This document shows positions 61,171 to 64,000 of a stretch of 64,000 nucleotides of DNA, piece by piece. The notes below the pieces were generated by a model. The model worked only from the letters and a program-made list of their open reading frames with translations, ran no database searches and was not told the DNA's origin. The translations under genes and the position numbers were made by a program. This DNA comes from Arthrobacter sp. FW305-BF8 (lineage in GTDB: Bacteria; Actinomycetota; Actinomycetes; Actinomycetales; Micrococcaceae), in contig NZ_CP084561.1 in NCBI RefSeq assembly GCF_021789315.1, forward strand, positions 1,302,001-1,366,000, in the 5' to 3' direction. Numbering within the stretch: the first letter of the stretch is position 1; each line of letters opens with the position of its first letter.

Positions 61171-63247
61171 CGACTTCCACCAGAGGATGATGTCCGACGT
61201 TCAGGCCCGCGCTGATTCTGACGCGGACTTTCCTTCCCGATCATTCATGTCAATCATGGCCGAGAAGTTGGCCGACGTGGACGAAGTGGAGAACCTTCAA
61301 GTCCTCCACTATGAGGGAACAGGATCCAGGAATAGATCACTTCTTATAGATGGGTATGACCTCTACGATACAGATGATCCTGGTGCTGATCGGCAAATCG
61401 CTCTCGCAGTAATGGACTGGCATCCGGGAAGTGAGCTGGCCACGCTTACCACTACCGAGGCCCGAAAAAAACTGAATGCGCTTCAGTCGTTCCTTTCCGA
61501 CGCTGTGCAGCAGCAGCTGGAGACTCGCTTGGAGGACAGCTCGGACGAGTATCAACTTGCTCGTGAGCTGCGCCAACGTGGTGCCAGTGTTAGCCGGTAT
61601 CGCTTGTATCTGATTTCCAATGCACAGGTAAGCGCGTCAATGAAGGTGCCTCCTGCTGAGACCATTAACGGTATCCCGGTGGATTTCCATGTTTGGGACC
61701 TTTCGCGACTTCTTCAAGTCGAAGAGTCCGCATCCGGACGATCCGAAGTGGAGATCGATCTTTCAGGATGGCTGGAGGATGGGCTGCCCGCCCTTAGCAT
61801 TCAATCTGAAGAAGCCGAGTTTGAGACCTATCTAGCTGCAGTCCCAGGCGATCTCCTAGCTGACTTGTACGGGCAATACGGCAGCCGACTCCTCGAGGGG
61901 AACGTCCGAAGCTTCCTGTCCAACAAGGTGCTGGTCAACAGAGGTATCCGGGCCACGATACAGTCCGAACCCGACATGTTCTTGGCCTACAACAACGGGC
62001 TGACAGCTACAGCCACGAGTGTCGCCGCGTCTCGCTCCGGCTCTCACGCGTTGATTAAGACGATCAAAAATCTCCAGATTGTCAACGGGGGCCAGACAAC
62101 TGCTTCCCTCTATAACGCCCGGAGAGACCTGTCTCCGAAACCGAATCTCAAGGACATATCAGTTCAGCTGAAGCTTATCGTCGTCCATCCGGAGGAGTCG
62201 GAGACGCTTGTACCGAAGATTTCCAAGTATGCGAACACCCAGAACAGGGTCAACCCGGCAGATTTCTTCTCAAACTCACCGTTCCATAGACGGCTCGAGT
62301 CCATATCTCGACGTTTGCTCGCTCCGTCCGTTGCGGGGAAAGCCTTCCAAACGCATTGGTTCTATGAACGCACCCGCGGTCAGTACCTCAATGAGAGGAA
62401 TAGGGGCTCGGCCAGCCACTCCAAGACTTTCGAAGTCCGCAATCCCCGAAATCAAGTAATAAACAAGACGGACCTCGCGAAGTACGAGCTCTCATGGGCG
62501 CAAGAACCGCATATGGTCAGCAGGGGATCTCAGAAGAACTTTTCTGCCTTTGCCGCGAATGTAGCGAATAAGTGGGACAAAGACGAGGCTCAATTCAATG
62601 ATGAGTATTTCAAGCATGCCGTAGCAAAAGCTATACTATTCAACAGTGTGCGTGCCGCAGTGCTCAAAGCTGAATGGTACACGACGGGCTATCTGGCAAA
62701 TATTGTGTCTTATGCCGTAGCGAAGTTGGCGTATGAGGTGCAGGTCCAGGGCAAAGGTAAAGTTCTAGATCTTGATCGTATTTGGTTAAGCCAGGCCGTT
62801 CCAGTGGAAGTATTAAGCTATGCGACGGAATTGGCCAAGGCCGCACGCGGCGTTTTGACCCATGATGACAAGCCCGTTGTCAACGTGACGGAATGGGCCA
62901 AGAAGGAGCAGTGCTGGACGGATGTAAAGTCCGAGAGCGTTCCCGCTCCCGCCGAGTTCCTCGCCACACTGCTCGATCCATTCAAGGTAGTCGAGAAAGC
63001 CAAGACTGCTCGAATGAACCAAAAAATCGATTCGTCGATAAGTGCTCAGATCGAAGCGCTAAATGTTGGTGGCGAGACTTGGCTGCGCGTCGCCGACTTT
63101 GGCAAAGAACACCGAATACTGTCTCCGAATGAACTCAGCCTAGTTAGCAAGTTTTCGAATGGAGCCTACGCTGTGCCCACCGAGTCGCAAGCAGCCAAGT
63201 TGATGACCTTCCTCCAACGCGTTGAGGAGAACGGTTTCAAGCGTTAG
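61160..63247 (+). CDS. AIPR protein, Z1 operon
   Basis: A 695-residue AIPR (abortive infection phage resistance) family protein: YGSRLLEGNVRSFLSNKV, EPDMFLAYNNGLTATATS and KNLQIVNGGQTTASLYN are the family core, followed by PKISKYANTQNRVNPADFF and HWFYERTRGQYLNERNR. TTG 61160 with AAAGGA nine bases upstream is the likely start; it overlaps the previous stop. AIPR proteins are linked to phage exclusion and often act in the final, damage-causing step. Last gene of the operon. Confidence 0.9.
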   Translation: MTVNDFHQRMMSDVQARADSDADFPSRSFMSIMAEKLADVDEVENLQVLHYEGTGSRNRSLLIDGYDLYDTDDPGADRQIALAVMDWHPGSELATLTTTEARKKLNALQSFLSDAVQQQLETRLEDSSDEYQLARELRQRGASVSRYRLYLISNAQVSASMKVPPAETINGIPVDFHVWDLSRLLQVEESASGRSEVEIDLSGWLEDGLPALSIQSEEAEFETYLAAVPGDLLADLYGQYGSRLLEGNVRSFLSNKVLVNRGIRATIQSEPDMFLAYNNGLTATATSVAASRSGSHALIKTIKNLQIVNGGQTTASLYNARRDLSPKPNLKDISVQLKLIVVHPEESETLVPKISKYANTQNRVNPADFFSNSPFHRRLESISRRLLAPSVAGKAFQTHWFYERTRGQYLNERNRGSASHSKTFEVRNPRNQVINKTDLAKYELSWAQEPHMVSRGSQKNFSAFAANVANKWDKDEAQFNDEYFKHAVAKAILFNSVRAAVLKAEWYTTGYLANIVSYAVAKLAYEVQVQGKGKVLDLDRIWLSQAVPVEVLSYATELAKAARGVLTHDDKPVVNVTEWAKKEQCWTDVKSESVPAPAEFLATLLDPFKVVEKAKTARMNQKIDSSISAQIEALNVGGETWLRVADFGKEHRILSPNELSLVSKFSNGAYAVPTESQAAKLMTFLQRVEENGFKR

Positions 63248-64000
63248 TGGTCCCCGCTTGGTCGCCAAGAGTACAGAGGAGCGTGTCAAAATCCGGCCCC
63301 CAAACGTCGGGGGCCGGCCCCATGCTGGCCGGTCCAGGGCGGAGCGTGGCAACCCTCACCGAGGGCGTTTTAGTCAGCAGTGTTCTTAGTGCAACTTGGT
63401 CTGGGTAGGTTTCAGTCAAGAGCCAGCTGAGCCCCGAAGGCACTAGATCAATAGAATTGTGAAGTACTCGTGGTCCCGCGACTAGTACAACAGTCTCAGG
63501 GGATCCGGCGGGCTTCTTTATTCGAGCGACAGCGGCGGAGGGCATGAGCTCGGATACATTTAGACAATCGGGCCCTAGGGCCTGTGCAAGAACGTCGAGG
63601 ATGTGCGATACGAAGGCTTCGTCTAGGAGTAGCTCGGAGGCACGCAGGTGCGTGGCAGATACTTGAACCGCTGAGCGTAACTCTTGAAGGCGGAGCGATG
63701 TCCCGGTGGAGTGCAGTTGAAGGCGCACGACCTCCGTCTCTTGGTAAATGCAACGGCTAAGAATCAAGCGCCTCGAAACCGCCTCGTCCCCTGAAATCGC
63801 TGGCCATTCGGCCGTTTGAATCGATTTTGCCGCATACATGATCTGGCTTGGAGTGGGCCGTTGGCCGTCGCTGAGCAGCTTGTGACATATGGCCGTTATG
63901 CTGGCGGACTTGGCAATTTGTTGCTCAAAGTAGTTGTTCCCGGCGACGTTGAGTAAACCTTGAAGGACTCCCCGAAGGTTTTCTGTTTCCTCCAGGTTTC
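63237..64000 (-). CDS. Partial unidentified gene overlapping the AIPR 3' end
   Basis: A minus-strand frame runs from the window edge to a TGA at 63237-63239, covering at least 254 codons and overlapping the AIPR stop by 11 bases. Visible parts are helical: LRGVLQGLLNVAGNNYFEQQ and SASITAICHKLLSDGQRPTP, then MYAAKSIQTAEWPAISGDEA. No recognised domain. It is convergent with the Z1 operon and could be a partner or a neighbour; its start lies outside the window. Confidence 0.6.
   Translation of the reverse strand, partial: NLEETENLRGVLQGLLNVAGNNYFEQQIAKSASITAICHKLLSDGQRPTPSQIMYAAKSIQTAEWPAISGDEAVSRRLILSRCIYQETEVVRLQLHSTGTSLRLQELRSAVQVSATHLRASELLLDEAFVSHILDVLAQALGPDCLNVSELMPSAAVARIKKPAGSPETVVLVAGPRVLHNSIDLVPSGLSWLLTETYPDQVALRTLLTKTPSVRVATLRPGPASMGPAPDVWGPDFDTLLCTLGDQAGTTNA

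Noticed and set aside
1..64000. tRNA genes, rRNA genes, CRISPR arrays, prophage structural genes
   Set aside because: None found on reading; no cloverleaf-like sequence, no regularly spaced repeats and no phage head or tail motifs.

Overview
The window looks like a chromosomal segment of a high-GC actinobacterium, most likely Micrococcaceae (Arthrobacter/Pseudarthrobacter-like). The reasons are high GC over most of its length, many GTG/TTG starts, TANNNT -10 boxes six bases before ATG (leaderless genes), and actinobacterial families such as DUF4383, DUF2510 and HNR-like/TY-Chap proteins. This is an inference from composition and gene content; no rRNA, tRNA or CRISPR array was seen.

Bases 1-13,500 are mostly metabolism. 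They hold a secreted subtilase, a LysR-controlled prpF/matC-type organic-acid locus, small membrane proteins, a terC gene behind a yybP-ykoY (Mn2+) riboswitch-like leader, a quinone-oxidoreductase-like enzyme, and a GntR-controlled nitrilase/permease/nitrilase operon. A decayed copy of the GntR gene's 3' end lies in front of the terC leader. Bases 13,700-17,750 hold one 1,319-residue protein with an N-terminal HTH, a nuclease-like region, a degenerate NTPase-like region and a long helical C-terminus. Bases 17,800-29,600 carry transporters (MFS, TDT/SLAC1, MHS), a thioesterase, an SDR/HxlR divergent pair with a clear operator, a DUF4268 protein, and several orphan or damaged genes.

Bases 29,800-37,500 are a rearranged accessory zone. 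It has an EcsC-TerB fusion, an HD-hydrolase broken by a one-base deletion, and a complete IS21-family element (33368-36016) with a perfect 6-bp target duplication that splits a small ORF. It also has two copies of a cassette made of a 38-bp palindromic element followed by a small leaderless zinc-ribbon gene; the second copy is frameshifted by one A.

Bases 37,500-64,000 read like a nucleic-acid-processing and defence-type region. From left to right: a four-gene minus-strand operon (coiled-coil protein, membrane protein, AddB-like nuclease, AddA-like helicase-nuclease); a NERD-helicase; an orphan membrane protein; an RNase HI-fold protein; a tandem array of three paralogous HNR-like proteins, two linked to TY-Chap domains; an ADP-ribose module (ADP-ribosylglycohydrolase-phosphatase fusion and ARPP-1 protein, divergent from an NrtR-type NUDIX regulator, with a perfect 20-bp palindrome between them); and a visibly more AT-rich four-gene operon of GHKL/MORC-like ATPase, Z1 helicase, PD-(D/E)XK protein and AIPR protein. 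The last is a recognisable predicted anti-phage/restriction-type system with no methyltransferase in view. A minus-strand gene overlaps its 3' end and leaves the window.
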